From Notolepis coatsorum (Eukaryota; Chordata; Actinopteri; Aulopiformes; Paralepididae): a stretch of 64,000 nucleotides of DNA. Below are positions 54,195 through 64,000 of the stretch, piece by piece. The position numbers and the translations under genes were made by a program. The stretch is taken from NCBI GenBank assembly GCA_963971535.1, contig OZ020589.1, positions 53,089,509 to 53,153,508 of the forward strand. The letters are read 5' to 3'. Below the pieces are notes generated by a model. That model saw only the letters and a list, made by a program, of their open reading frames with translations. It had not been told where the DNA came from and searched no databases. How positions within the stretch are numbered: position 1 is the stretch's first letter; every line of letters starts with the position of its first letter.

Positions 54195-55208
54195 TAGAGC
54201 TGCCGCGGTATTGATGTTTTCCTTACAGCACAAATTTGCAAAATATTTCCTACCGCCGCGGTTATTACCGCACGCACACAAAAAATAAAAAATAAAAGTT
54301 TGAATGCATTTTTTTTTTTAGTAGTAGTCTACTCTTTATAGCATATAGCCTGCCTCTAGTCTAAATGTCTATCTTTAGAGGATGACTTTGCAGCATGAAT
54401 ATTGTTTGGGATTCGGCAAGCACGCATTAGTTATTGAAAGTGAAACACGGATTCGAAGTTTCCCCTCTGGTCGTGCGCAGTTCACTCGGTATCGCGGGCA
54501 GGGGTGGTTACCCCTAACCCCCCCGACCCTTTCTTATTATTATTACTATAAAGTTACTACTTTATAATAAAGGCATTCGTTTTGTGGCATTAACATTATA
54601 TAGTTATACGTTCAATAACATCAGCGTATTTACCGGACCATAGCAAGGCAAGCAATACTCTATTCATATCTCAGTTCCTTTCTTTGCTCAGAGCGTGCTG
54701 AGTTGTCCCATTCTGCGGTCTGTTAATAAAGTTTTCAATCAGACAAGTGTATAGAACGAAGGGCTTTTATTATAACATTCGTTGCAGACAGTAAAATCAT
54801 TATGTCTCGTTTAGTACTCCTGAGGAGCGATGGTAGTCCACTCCGGCGGAGAGTTAAAGCTAACGTTATTAGCCGTGTTGTGATGAGCTGACATTCAGGA
54901 CGTAAAAAACGAATACGCGCTTGCCGATTGGTGGTAACACACTGCATGACGCTACAACGTGTGACGCGTCTCTCTTCTGACCAATCAGTGGTCTGCAATG
55001 TTTCACGTGACTTTTCTGGTACCCAATAGGGTCGCTTGGAACCTCGATAGAGGAGTAGGGTATATCTGCAGAGCCGCAAGCCCAACGAGAGGAGGGTAAT
55101 TTATTATTATTATTATAAAAAACAGCGGTGACGCGGTATTCAGCCTACTCTGCGGTGGCCGTGATGTAACAGCGATACCGCGGTAATGCGGTAATCGCGG
55201 CAGCTCTA
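54195..55208. mobile_element. hAT-E copy 2, in the last pgpep1 intron
   Basis: Ends TAGAGCTGCCGCGGTATT and CCGCGGCAGCTCTA, exact duplication GAGACAGG (54187-54194, 55209-55216). Inverted relative to copy 1 at 12442. It has neither the minisatellite nor hAT-A, and shows the empty hAT-A site CTTTATAGCATATAGCC. Carries a LINE-R tail scrap at 54708-54742. Confidence 0.9.
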
Positions 55209-55320
55209 GAGACAGGTCCACAGAAAATGCAAATAAATAAAGATCAATTCATTATTGTGTCAAATCTTTCGGAAATTGCACTTCAAAGTGCTCGCTTATG
55301 GAATATAAAAAGACAGTTAC

Positions 55321-55553
55321 CTTCCGGCGTCTTTGGAAACGGACACGGCGACTCCCAGCTCTGAGGCTTTCACTCTCTTGCAGACGGATTCCATGTCAAT
55401 AACCGAATCGAGGCAATCGGGCCCTCCTACGATGCAACACTGCGAGTCTGGACAGAAGCTGCTGTTGTCCAGGCCCTTGTAGCCACGGTTGTGGCCACAC
55501 TTTTCCAACGTGACGGTGGTGGCCATACCCGAGACTCCAACGTGAACTACCAA
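55321..55553 (-). CDS. pgpep1: Pyroglutamyl-peptidase I, penultimate coding exon
   Basis: Begins after an acceptor (AAAACCAG, preceded by a T-rich tract) with LVVHVGVSGMATTVTLEKCG, continues HNRGYKGLDNSSFCPDSQCC and ends SVSKDAG plus the first two bases of an Arg codon before a GTAACT donor (55319-55320). Glu in TLEKCG corresponds to catalytic Glu85 of PGPEP1, so with the next exon the whole Glu-Cys-His triad is visible. 233 bp, phase 0 in and phase 2 out. The exons for about 68 N-terminal residues, including the GFGPF region, were not found to the right in this window. The alternative start codon further upstream in the same frame lies in intron sequence and is not used. Confidence 0.94.
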
Positions 55554-55682
55554 CTGGTTTTCCACAGAAAGAAAAACAGGAACAATCAAAGCGTTAGTAA
55601 GCCTAAGAAATAATGTTTGATTTAAAATTGGAATCATTTGCATAGGTTCAATGTCAACGATAGCAGTTGAGTTGGCGTGAGG

Positions 55683-55905
55683 TGGCATGAGGTGGCACCC
55701 TCAAGACCCCTCCGCTCTACATCTTCTGGCCGCCTCAGACCCACTCCTATCCGAGCTCCGGGAGGGTCATCAAGGAGAAGCCAGTTATTCTCAGTTCTTG
55801 CTCCAAAATGGTGGAACGAACTTCCCACCACAGTTAGGACAGCCGAAGCACGACCAATCTTTCGCCGTTGACTAAAAACACACTTCTTCATATCAATATC
55901 TGAAA
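55683..55905 (+). pseudogene. L2-type LINE C-terminal fragment in pgpep1 intron
   Basis: Encodes blocks matching SRPLRSTSSGRLRPTPI, then SQLFSVLAPKWWNELPTTVR and AEARPIFRR, continuing into a decayed 3' UTR. 5'-truncated within the C-terminal domain. Confidence 0.75.
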
Positions 55906-56007
55906 ATAAAGGGAAAAACAAAAAAACAAAAAACACTAACCTTCTTACGTCTTCTACTATCATGCACTCTTCCACTAAATGATCTTCCTTGCCTATATTA
56001 CTAGCTA

Positions 56008-56356
56008 CTAGGGGTGTAAAGGTACACGTATCCGTACCAAACAAGTTTCAGTGTGTACCGTACCGTACCAAACGGCTGTGTAGTGTACTGAACGAATACA
56101 ACGGTATGTTAACCACTAACGACCGCCCACCGGGGGCTGTTTTTTTCACAATCTAATATAATAATTTTTTATTTTATTTTTTTACATGTCGATTATTAAT
56201 TTCAATATAGAATATTCGTTGACAGCCCTACAAGTACAATTAGTTACTGCACACTACAGCACCCCTGAGTGGAACATGGAAAGCCAAACTTTCCCCCACT
56301 GTACCGAAAACCGTACCGAACCTTGACTTCAAAACCGAGGTACGTACCGTACCATG
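56008..56356. mobile_element. hAT-like element, left end, cut by the DIRS element
   Basis: Starts TAGGGGTGTAAAGGTACACG with repeated CCGTACC motifs; later ACCGAAAACCGTACCGAACC approaches a right end, but the expected ACACCCCTA terminus is missing where DIRS begins. Confidence 0.45.
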
Positions 56357-56484
56357 GTTATATTATCATACTGGCCAATCGCGTCTCGCTCTGCCTACTG
56401 AGATATCATCTCTCCAGCACCTACTGTGCTCGTGGAAAACTTCACATACACCTCACTTGCACGTGACCACGCCTACTCCCGAGC

Positions 56485-57591
56485 GTGCCTCTACAAGACG
56501 CCGGAAGTGGTCACGTTTACACCCTTCCATTATCTTTTCCATCCGTGGAGCTGCTCATATGCACTTTAACCAGGTGGAACGTTGTTATGAAGAAAAGGGA
56601 GAAATTACGCAATGTTGGACTTTCGCCAGAGGTTCACTGGCCCCCGGAACCTTCTCGGCACGTCCAGACGGAATGTCTGTCCTATTCTGTGCTTTCCTGG
56701 TCGCTTGGCAGCGGGCCGATGGGCTACGCGCAGCGTTTGGCAGTCGAGCCACGCCGTGCTCAGGTAGGACCTACGCCGACAGGCGTTGGTACTGGCATAT
56801 TCGATACTGCTCGTTGTCTCGTGAGACGACCGGGCGATGTATTGGCGCGGGGGGCTGGGTATTTGGATAAACGTGGTCATCATGACTCATTGTTGAATGT
56901 TTTTCCAATTATCCTAGCGCGCGCAGCTGATGCTAATGCTAAAGTGTTTGGGGCGCCGTTCCCATGTGCCCCACCGGGGCTGTCTCCACTCTTCCCTCCT
57001 CTTAACCATTTCATTGCTGACGGTCAATTGGTGTCTAATGTTGGGGGTTTAGCTGAGGCTTATTTACCCTTTACACGGGTGGATGGGCTGACGACAGGGC
57101 CCAGGACAGGTGTGCCGTGCTTAGAGGAGCAGGTGGCATCGGTCCTTTGCCCTGGCATGGTTGAACGGTATCCCACCCGGAAGCCGACGCCGGAGGGCGA
57201 GTCGGCCCGGCAGGTGGCTGAGTGGGCTGATGAAGCTTATACCGCCGCGGGACAGAATTTAGCGGCGACCAGTAACATTGCTCATTTGGCTGCTTTTCTG
57301 TCCACAATGGTGTCGGGCGGTGGGGCCTTAGGGCCAGCCGACGTCAAAAACATCGCACAGGTTTTTGAGGTTATTCAGCTTTTGACCCAGCCGCAGGCTA
57401 TAACCGCAGGGAGGGCTAGGATGCTGTCAACGCTTGTTCACAGGCATCTTTGGTTGGAGCAGTCTCCCCTTGAGGAGGAGAGGAGACTTCCCCTCCTCAG
57501 GGCTCCCCTCTCCGCGGATGGACTTTTTAGTCTGTCCGCGGGGGCACGGGCGGTATTTGACCTGGGCTCCATGCCGCGCAGCCAGAGGTGA
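56485..57591 (+). CDS. DIRS Gag-like protein, open 368 codons
   Basis: Single long frame upstream of the reverse transcriptase in the same phase, ending TGA at 57589-57591. The N-terminal third is low in recognisable motifs. The middle has LLNVFPIILARAADANAKVF and PPLNHFIADGQLV, and the C-terminal part has a helical block NIAQVFEVIQLLTQPQAIT, consistent with a structural/nucleocapsid-like role. No zinc knuckle (CCHC) is seen, which is usual for DIRS Gag. Start uncertain: an internal Met (for example at 56587) could be the real one. Confidence 0.6.
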   Translation: MPLQDAGSGHVYTLPLSFPSVELLICTLTRWNVVMKKREKLRNVGLSPEVHWPPEPSRHVQTECLSYSVLSWSLGSGPMGYAQRLAVEPRRAQVGPTPTGVGTGIFDTARCLVRRPGDVLARGAGYLDKRGHHDSLLNVFPIILARAADANAKVFGAPFPCAPPGLSPLFPPLNHFIADGQLVSNVGGLAEAYLPFTRVDGLTTGPRTGVPCLEEQVASVLCPGMVERYPTRKPTPEGESARQVAEWADEAYTAAGQNLAATSNIAHLAAFLSTMVSGGGALGPADVKNIAQVFEVIQLLTQPQAITAGRARMLSTLVHRHLWLEQSPLEEERRLPLLRAPLSADGLFSLSAGARAVFDLGSMPRSQR

Positions 57592-58460
57592 GGGCACAGC
57601 CTGTGACCTGGACACAAAGAGAACAGGTGGTCACGAGGGCGACAGCCTCGGCGGCCGAGGGATCGGCTATATTAGATGGGCACGCCCTGAAAAACCGTTG
57701 CCATCTAGCTGTGTCTAGCACGCTCTCCGGTTACTCCCCCCCGCTACACTCAGGACTCAGGGCTGATTTGTCCCCTTTGGCTGCGGGCCGCGGTCTTCCA
57801 GTGAAGCGCAAGCGGCCCCACATTTCGCTTCTCATGGAGACAGGGGCTGACACCCAGTTGCTAGCTAGGCCTGGGTCTGTCTATGAGAATGCTGTGCTGT
57901 CAGGCGGCTCCCACACCACACGTCCTGCGTCTGTGTTTGGTGAGCCTGGTGTTGTATCTGTCGACGGAGCAGGGTTCCCTGTATCTAAAACATTTTGTCA
58001 GAGGGGGAACCCTAGGCCCAGGAGGTCGCAGCATGGGTTCCCCCAGCCCCGCCCTTGCCAGGCCGGGTATTACGTTAGTGCCTCCCCCGGCCGGAAGTCA
58101 GGCATGCGTAATTTTGGTGGTAGTAATATCACTACAGGGCTACGGTGTGTAGGGACTCACCCTATCGGGCAGCGTGGGGACCACACACCTTGCATGTCCA
58201 GCTGCAGAGCAGGCTGTCCTCAGCAGTCTATGCCGGGAAGATGCTCAGCGGGGGAGCCTATGATGGCCGCTCTCCCCGTATCAGGCCGGCCCTTCCCTTG
58301 GGTGCGATTGCCTCGTTGGTAGAGTCAGGGTGCGATATCCCAGCTCCGCGAGACACCCTGCTCGCGCGGTTGGCGAGTCCAGGGTTGACAACGCACAGCG
58401 GGTGGGACCGGGCCTCCTATCTACGGTTCCTGGCGGACGAGCGCCAGTTGGCTGCGGGCC
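57592..58460 (+). pseudogene. DIRS Gag-Pol interval, frame uncertain
   Basis: Three partly overlapping open stretches in different frames (57588-58322, 57883-58152, 58145-58528). None has a domain I can name, so this section has probably suffered indels. It lies between Gag-like and reverse transcriptase. Confidence 0.4.
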
Positions 58461-58462
58461 GC

Positions 58463-59345
58463 TTTGGGATTATCACCACGTATGGTTACGGAAGTGCCAT
58501 ATGTCGCCGTGGATGGAGAGAACGCTGAGGGTGGGGCTTGTGTTGCAGTTTACACACCCCCACCCTCCGTTTTTGGGTTTGGTACAGACTCTGTTGTCAA
58601 GGTCCACGGCAGTGACAGCCCTGGCCAAGGAGATTCACTCTCTGGTGGCGAAGCAGGCCGTCGTAGTGGTCCCAAGGGAGGATGCGATGAATGGCGTTTA
58701 CTCCCGGTATTTTCTGGTGCCCAAGAAATCGGGAGGTGTCAGACCCATACTGGACCTGTCTGCGTTCAATCGGCTGATTGTGACGAGGAGGTTCAGAATG
58801 TTGACCGTCAAACATCTGTTAAGCCCTGTCAGAGTGGGAGACTGGTTCACCTCCATAGACCTGAAGGATGCGTATTTTCACGTCCCGATCTTCCCCCCTC
58901 ACAGGAAATTCCTGCGCTTCCTCTTTCAGGGCGTAGCGTACGAATACCAGAGGCTGCCGTTCGGCTACTCTCTGGCTCCTCGCACATTCACCAAGTGCGT
59001 GGGGACCGTGCTGGGACCTCTGCGGCGTCATGGGATATGAATTTTATTCTACCTCGACGACATTCTGCTCCTCAGCCGGTCAGAGGAGATCGCCAGGTCT
59101 CATACCAGGCAGGTGGTCGAATTCCTCACCAGTCTGGGTTTTGCTGTGAACTGGAAGAAGAGTACTCCTCTTCCCAGTCAACAGGTGGAGTACTTGGGCT
59201 TGGTTCTAAGCTCAAGGTCTATGAGGGCAACCCTCTCAGAGTGGCGGCGAGAGGATATTCTCGGCGCGCTCGGGAGGTTCCGTCCTGGCAGGACGGTTAC
59301 GGCGCTGTCCGTGATGCGCCTGCTCGGTATGATGGCATCCGTGGT
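58463..59345 (+). pseudogene. DIRS reverse transcriptase, interrupted by TGA
   Basis: Motifs in order: VLQFTHPHPPFLGL, YSRYFLVPKKSGGVRPILDL, WFTSIDLKDAYFHVPIFPPH (first catalytic Asp), FQGVAYEYQRLPFGYSLAPR, then a TGA at 59038-59040, then ILFYLDDILLLSRS (catalytic YLDD), NWKKSTPLPSQQVEYLGLVL and MRLLGMMAS. The TGA falls seven codons before YLDD and could come from a CGA by CpG decay. RNase H motifs expected after the MRLLG block are not found; the frame passes straight to the recombinase region. Confidence 0.85.
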
Positions 59346-59439
59346 CACCGCGGGCCCTATCTCAGGCATGCAGAACTCTGTTTCTGCCTCCTGTTCTGGG
59401 GAAGCCTCTAATAGCTTGGCTGCTGAAAGGGTGAATCTG

Positions 59440-60478
59440 GAGGGGATGGGTCTTAACCCTACGGTGGTTAACACCATCCAGAACGTGCGCGCTCCGTCCA
59501 CTACCGCGGTTTACGCAGGGAAGTGGCGTATGTTTCAAGAGTGGTGTGAGGTTGGGGGCCTGGACCCGGTGTCATGCCCCCTGGACTCGGTTCTTTCCTT
59601 CCTCCAGTCTATCCTGAATAGGCTGTCGGCCTCAACAGTGAAGGTATACGCTGCAGCTATATCTTCTTGTCATCTGGGCTTTGAGGGCAGAACGCTGTTC
59701 AGCCACCCTCTAGTGAAACGTTTCCTGCTTGGCGCACGGCATCTCAAGCCTGTGGAACGTTCTCTGTCTCCGAGTTGGGACCTCCAACTGGTCCTAGGAT
59801 GGTTGTCGGATGCCCCGTTTGAGCCTCTTGAGCAGGCGCCGTTGGATCGACTGTCTTTAAGACCGCGTTCCTTTTGGCCATCACCTACGCTAAACGCGTG
59901 GGTGAGCTGTGTGCTCTCTCTGTGCGGTCTGAGTGCCTGTCTATTCAGGCCGATAGCGGGGCGACTCTGAGGCCTAATCCAGTCTTTGTGCCAAAGAATA
60001 TTCTGAGCTCTTTTCGCTCCAGGGATATTGTGATTCAGGCTTTTCACCCTCCTCCTCACGTTAGTGAGTTGGAGGCGAGCCTTCACCTGTCGTGTCCTGT
60101 CTGTGCACTGGGGGTTTACCTTAGTCGCATGCAGGATCTCAGGGCTATCAACTGTTTGTTTGTTACGGTGGCTCTCGCGCGGGTAAGGCGCTGTCCAAGC
60201 AACGCCTGTCACACTGGTTGTGCGAGGGCATTGCCCTTTGCTACACGTTGGCTGGAGAGGTTCCCCCCAGGGGCGTCAGGGCACACTCCACTTGTGGTGT
60301 GGCGGCCTCCGCTGCCCTGTTGGGGGGGGCCTCGGTGGAGGACATCTGCGCTGCGGCCTCCTGGTCCTCCCCGGGGCCTTTCGTTAGGTTTTACCTCATG
60401 GACATGACTGGGGTTTCTGTCTCCCAGGCAGTCCTGAGGTCCGGGACCTCTCCTGCGTCCCGCCATCAGGTGGGCTAG
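59440..60478 (+). pseudogene. DIRS tyrosine recombinase, frameshifted
   Basis: Phage-integrase-like fold. N-terminal SAM-like part: STTAVYAGKWRMFQEWCEVG and LNRLSASTVKVYAAAIS. Catalytic part in the next frame: LAITYAKRVGELCALSVR (box I Arg). Then in a third frame LCEGIALCYTLAGEVPP, GVRAHSTCGVAAS (box II HxxR position) and SSPGPFVRFYLMDM (candidate Tyr). Lesions: a 1-bp loss near 59863, another shift near 60150, and Cys in place of the box II Arg. Ends at TAG (60476-60478). Would not be active. Confidence 0.82.
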
Positions 60479-60715
60479 CAGGTGTGTGTGGGTGTGGACC
60501 GCAGAGTGCTGTGTCACACGTGGTCCCGAGTGCACTGTGCGTTATTGGGTGACTGGTTTCATTTTTCGCACATTGGTTGTAGTTGACTGCCTCCCCCCCT
60601 TCGTTAGGACGGGCGGGTGGACGGGACTCCCCTCCTCCCTGGCGGGGGCTTACAGGCCCTCAGGGGGTGCATTTGACGTGGCCACACGTCCGCTCTGCCC
60701 CTTTTGATCTCAGTA

Positions 60716-60800
60716 GGCCAGTATGATAATATAACGAAGGTTATCCTTATCCTATAACCCTAGTTATATGAATACTGGCTGAGCGTCTCGCTCTTCAGCG
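60716..60800. repeat. DIRS internal complementary region (hairpin)
   Basis: The inverted copy of the left terminus (60716-60735) is followed by GGTTATCCTTATCCTATAAC and a diverged direct copy GTTATATGAATACTGGC from 60764, so the block can fold on itself. This matches the role of the region that templates end completion in DIRS replication. Confidence 0.6.
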
Positions 60801-60884
60801 CCCTGAGGTCCCTTGGATGTTTTCCACGTATGAAATTCGATCTTGGAAGGGTGTAAACGTGACCACTTCCGGCGTCTTGTAGAG

Positions 60885-61135
60885 CAGGGATTAAAGCAAA
60901 AAGAAATCTCCTGACTGAACTTTTTTCAGGCCAAGTCATATTCTTATTTTAACCTCCACTATATATTTTTATTTAATAGCGTTAGCGTTTTAAGGGAACT
61001 AGATCATTTTGAACATCTTTTCTATTGCCAGTTTGCTTTTACGTAATATCAATGCTGTTTTCAATTCATTAAATGAAACTGATTGCAAGGGTTGACTGAC
61101 TTTGTCATACAAATAAACAAATCTACATACTGTAA
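60885..61135. other. Unassigned AT-rich stretch
   Basis: Right flank of the DIRS element. No coding or repeat structure recognised. Confidence 0.35.
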
Positions 61136-61138
61136 CCT

Positions 61139-61308
61139 TTCAGTATTGTGTATAGTTCAAATTCAGTATTGTCTATAGTTCAAATTCAGTATTGTGTATA
61201 GTTCAAATTCAGTATTGTGTATAGTTCAAATTCAGTATTGTGTATAGTTCAAATTATATATTGTCTATAGTTCAAATTATGTATTGTGTATAGTTCAAAT
61301 TATGCAGG
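61139..61308. repeat. 23-bp minisatellite, about 7 copies
   Basis: Unit CAGTATTGTGTATAGTTCAA plus ATT; later copies vary (TATATTGTCTATAG). AT-rich. Confidence 0.92.
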
Positions 61309-61960
61309 GCTCGAAATTAACATTTTTACTTGGTAGCACTGGTGCTCCCAACTTCAAAAAGTTGGGAGCACGGCTCGAGCCCAGCTCTCCGCATTGCATT
61401 CAGCTTTGCTGGTCGTTACACTATTAGGGGGTGGGAAGCTGATGGGTGGGGATCGGACGTTGTGGACAGCGACTCCTACAGGTTGGTTGGTGTGCCTGCG
61501 CAGTAGAATCAGGAAGCGACAGGGGCGGCGTCCCTCCAAAGCGCAGACCCCCGACGCTGAAAGATCACGCTGTGCAGGTGAAAAGATGCGACGGCTGCTA
61601 CCTCGAGTACCGGAGGGGACTCGTGCAATGTATGGCTTCGTCCACATTACAGTCGGCTTGTGGGAGGCATGAAACAGCGTTCGAGACAGGGGAGGGTAGA
61701 ATTGGACGATACGAAATTGGGATGGGAGAAAAATTGAAAATGGCAGAAAAAGTAGATAAAAAAAAAAAAAATTGGGAGCACCAGCAAAAATTTAGGAGCA
61801 CCCACCTAAATGTAAGGAGCACCAACAATATATATGTAATATATTTTTTGTATTGATAAAAAAAATTACAATATAACAGTACTGTAATGCAGTAAAACAG
61901 TGAAAGTAGCCTTGAACTATAGTACAGTGTAGACCTAGTAGTGTAGCCTATAGTGTAACT
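61304..61960. mobile_element. hAT-like element with SINE insertion, right end lost
   Basis: Starts CAGGGCTCGAAATTAAC, a typical hAT terminus. The interior has GGAGCACC repeats on both sides of the SINE. The right end is replaced by another element's start near 61962. Confidence 0.45.
61372..61771 (+). mobile_element. tRNA-headed SINE, 5'-truncated
   Basis: Begins at the B-box region (GGCTCGAGCCCAGCTC) and continues through GGTGGGGATCGGACGTTGTG to an A-run. Exact duplication TTGGGAGCAC at 61362-61371 and 61772-61781. Confidence 0.85.
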
Positions 61961-61961
61961 A

Positions 61962-62200
61962 GGCATGTGCCGGTATGACATTTTGAGGGTACGATAACCT
62001 TGGGCAAAAATACCACGGTTTCACGGTATTCTGTACATTAAAAAAATCCCCCATTGAACAAAACGTATTACAGTGCACAATAAGCTTTTCTGTAAGTGTT
62101 ATTTATGAATGTGTGAAGACTGTCTGTATTACACACAGAGGGAACTGTCTGACCACTTTAAAACTAAGTACAGTGTTCTGAAGGGCCAGATTAACATTGA
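61962..62200. mobile_element. hAT-like left end
   Basis: TAGGCATGTGCCGGTATGAC and CACGGTTTCACGGTATTCTG. The pattern of a C/GGTAT-rich subterminal zone is shared with hAT-C. No right end seen. Confidence 0.4.
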
Positions 62201-63395
62201 GAATCTACGTTTTATTGTTTTATATAACTTGTATATTATTTATATATATAAGCTATATCCCTTTAAGCCTCCGTTTGAATCATAGCATTATTCGCTTTCC
62301 TCATTGGATAATGCCCTTGACGTCGGCGGCGCCTAGAATCACACCCCTGAGACAAGTTCAAAGACGAGTCTGGACTTGTTGGGACATGCCTGGGGCCAGC
62401 GCATTGATCCCAGACAAGAGCTTCGGCTGCGCACTAGAAAGCCCTCTAAGTATATATATCGTGGAAGGCACGAACAGTAGCAGTTCGTCTAGCAAGCAAA
62501 CAGTGGTTGGTTCGTTCGTCAGTACAACGGTGAAGTTCAACCTAATGCAGTAACGTGAAGTTCGTCCGGAGTAATGCAACAGCAGTAGTTGAACCTAGCG
62601 TATAGCAGAGTCAAGTTCGACCTAACTTAATGTGAAGTAAAGAGTCGTCATTTAGTGTGAATCGTATTACAGCAGTTCGTTCGGTGTGCAGCATTAACAA
62701 GCAGTTCGTTCGTTTAGTAACTAGCGTGAACCTTAGCAAGTGTGTGTGGACTTAAAGTAATTAGTGCCAGCACACGAGGTGGGCCTAGTAGCAGAACTAT
62801 TGGACATGTGCACATTGGAACCTACCGCGGCGATATTGTAGAACCATCATTGGTTGGATTATAGTGCTTGTGGAAACGTAGTACCGTGGAGAAGAGCATC
62901 GTTAATACCCTCGTCGTTTGGATTTAACTACCCTGAGGATTCTACATCGGGCTAGCTTCGTGGACGAAGCTGGCTGGCTATCATCATTGCTATCGGGCAT
63001 TGGATTACAGCTATTACCTTGCTGCCGAGCACTTGGATTATAAAGACCGGATCCGTATGAGAACCCCTTTTCTTCAAGTGAACAGCCTGAGTATCCGTAC
63101 ATTCTTCCTTCCTCTGGAGCTTACAACTCTGGGAGGATATCACCAGTCTCCAGCTGTACCCTCGTTTTGCCCCCCTATATTGCCATCCCACGCCAGGCGG
63201 CGTCTGGTCTAGTATACCTAGCCTAGGAATTATTCATTCCCACTGACTTTGCTACTCTCTGACTTTCTAATATCATTCGCCATAAAAGAGCGACCCAGTA
63301 ATTGACAGTTGTATCTTCTGCATAATAATAAATACTGTAAATGATATCTCCTTGTCACCGTGTCGTCTATTCTGAGTGTCTGCCATAATTAACTG
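62201..63395 (+). other. Unassigned promoter-like region, possible solo LTR
   Basis: Contains AAGTATATATATCGTGG near 62448 (TATA-like), followed by many CAGTTCGTTCG-type repeats, no ORF of interest, and AATAATAAATACTGTAAATG near 63325 followed by a GT-rich stretch. Promoter, polyadenylation signal and GT-rich end in this order resemble an LTR, but neither TG/CA ends nor a target duplication could be fixed. Confidence 0.25.
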
Positions 63396-63601
63396 TACTG
63401 TCTGGCAAGTAATAATAATAATAATAATATGTAGTAGTGGTTTAATCTATCACAATCTTTAATACAGTCAGGGTTTTGTAACCCCTCAGTTACATACAGA
63501 ATATAAAATACTTCCAAATAAACTTTCATGATTATGAATATGTAGGCTACATGCCAAAAGGGCATTTTGCTAATGTAATCTACTTGCAAAAATGTGTTAT
63601 A

Positions 63602-63710
<109 letters not shown>

Positions 63711-64000
63711 TTTATTTGTATAGCACTTTTCATACAGAGGTTGCAGTTCAAAGTGCTTCACAACAGTAAAAAATACAGGCATAAGCGAGCATAAAAAGAT
63801 AGACAGGTAGAATCACAGTGTTTCACATTAGGATCTAGCATCCCAAAAGGCTCACCGCTTACAGTTTTCAGTAACACAAATAGTAAAAATAGTTTAAAAT
63901 GATTCAGTTTAAAAATAGTAAAAAAAAATTAAATAAAAAAAAAAATTATAAAATAGAACGGACATAAAAAATACAGGCATGAGCGAGCATAGCAAGATAT
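63711..64000 (-). mobile_element. Minus-strand LINE/SINE 3' end
   Basis: CTTTATTTGTATAGCACTTT and CAGTTCAAAGTGCTTCACAA are the inverted form of a common fish retroposon 3' end. Two tandem copies of a CATAAAAAATACAGGCAT(A/G)AGCGAGCAT block occur (about 63765 and 63963). Continues beyond the window. Confidence 0.6.

Larger units (their letters stand above)
56357..60884 (+). mobile_element. DIRS-type (tyrosine recombinase) retrotransposon, decayed
   Basis: Coding order is Gag-like, reverse transcriptase, tyrosine recombinase, without an integrase or LTRs. Terminal structure: GTTATATTATCATACTGGCC (56357-56376) occurs inverted at 60716-60735 and as a diverged direct copy from about 60764. A perfect 40-bp block at 56489-56528 is inverted at 60845-60884. 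Inverted termini plus an internal complementary region are characteristic of DIRS elements, which insert as circles without target duplication. RNase H sequence appears deleted. Lies in a pgpep1 upstream intron or the 5' flank. Confidence 0.85.

Noticed and set aside
55634..56044. 136-codon minus-strand ORF next to the pgpep1 exon
   Set aside because: Antisense to the L2 fragment at 55683; not a pgpep1 exon, and contains no GFGPF motif.
57071..57721. Minus-strand ORFs inside the DIRS element
   Set aside because: Antisense shadows of the Gag-like frame.

Overview
The window looks like intergenic and intronic DNA from a repeat-rich teleost genome. The main evidence is the transposon fauna: hAT elements with exact 8-bp target duplications, L2-type and other non-LTR LINEs, tRNA-headed SINEs, TTAA-flanked elements, Harbinger-like elements, a DIRS-type tyrosine-recombinase retrotransposon, and many micro- and minisatellites. 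Two host coding traces confirm a vertebrate source. One is the last two coding exons of pyroglutamyl-peptidase I (pgpep1, minus strand, exons at 55321-55553 and 53906-54128). The other is a frameshifted HSP30-like small heat-shock protein fragment at 45047-45509. No prokaryotic gene organisation is present.

Layout. 1-8.8 kb: a LINE 3' end, then two TTAA-flanked elements carrying nested hATs and a SINE, then a hAT with a large internal hairpin (6915-7932). 8.8-16.7 kb: an old minus-strand LINE split by two hAT insertions; one of these (10385-14757) is itself a nest holding another hAT, a SINE, a third hAT, a minisatellite and a fourth hAT. 17-23 kb: a hAT and two abutting Harbinger-like elements, each with a nested hAT. 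23-33 kb: minus-strand copies of a LINE with ATCA/ATTC-type tails (called LINE-R here), L2 copies, a 50-bp minisatellite and a SINE with a 15-bp target duplication. 33-43 kb: more LINE-R and L2, and several minisatellites, at least two of them grown from LINE coding sequence. 43.7-44.6 kb: a long-armed foldback element with a 9-bp target duplication. 45 kb: the heat-shock pseudogene. 47.7-50.2 kb: two large poly-G minisatellite arrays separated by a duplicated unique block. 50.5-55.6 kb: the 3' end of pgpep1, with a hAT in its last intron. 56-61 kb: a decayed DIRS element. 61-64 kb: SINE, hAT ends, an unassigned region and a LINE tail seeding an ATA array.

The genes do not form a pathway. The only probably functional host gene is pgpep1; its upstream exons (about the first 68 residues) were not found here and probably lie beyond the right edge. 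The rest is a layered record of transposition in which target duplications and empty sites give relative insertion order. Element labels (hAT-A, LINE-R and so on) are working names used only in this annotation.
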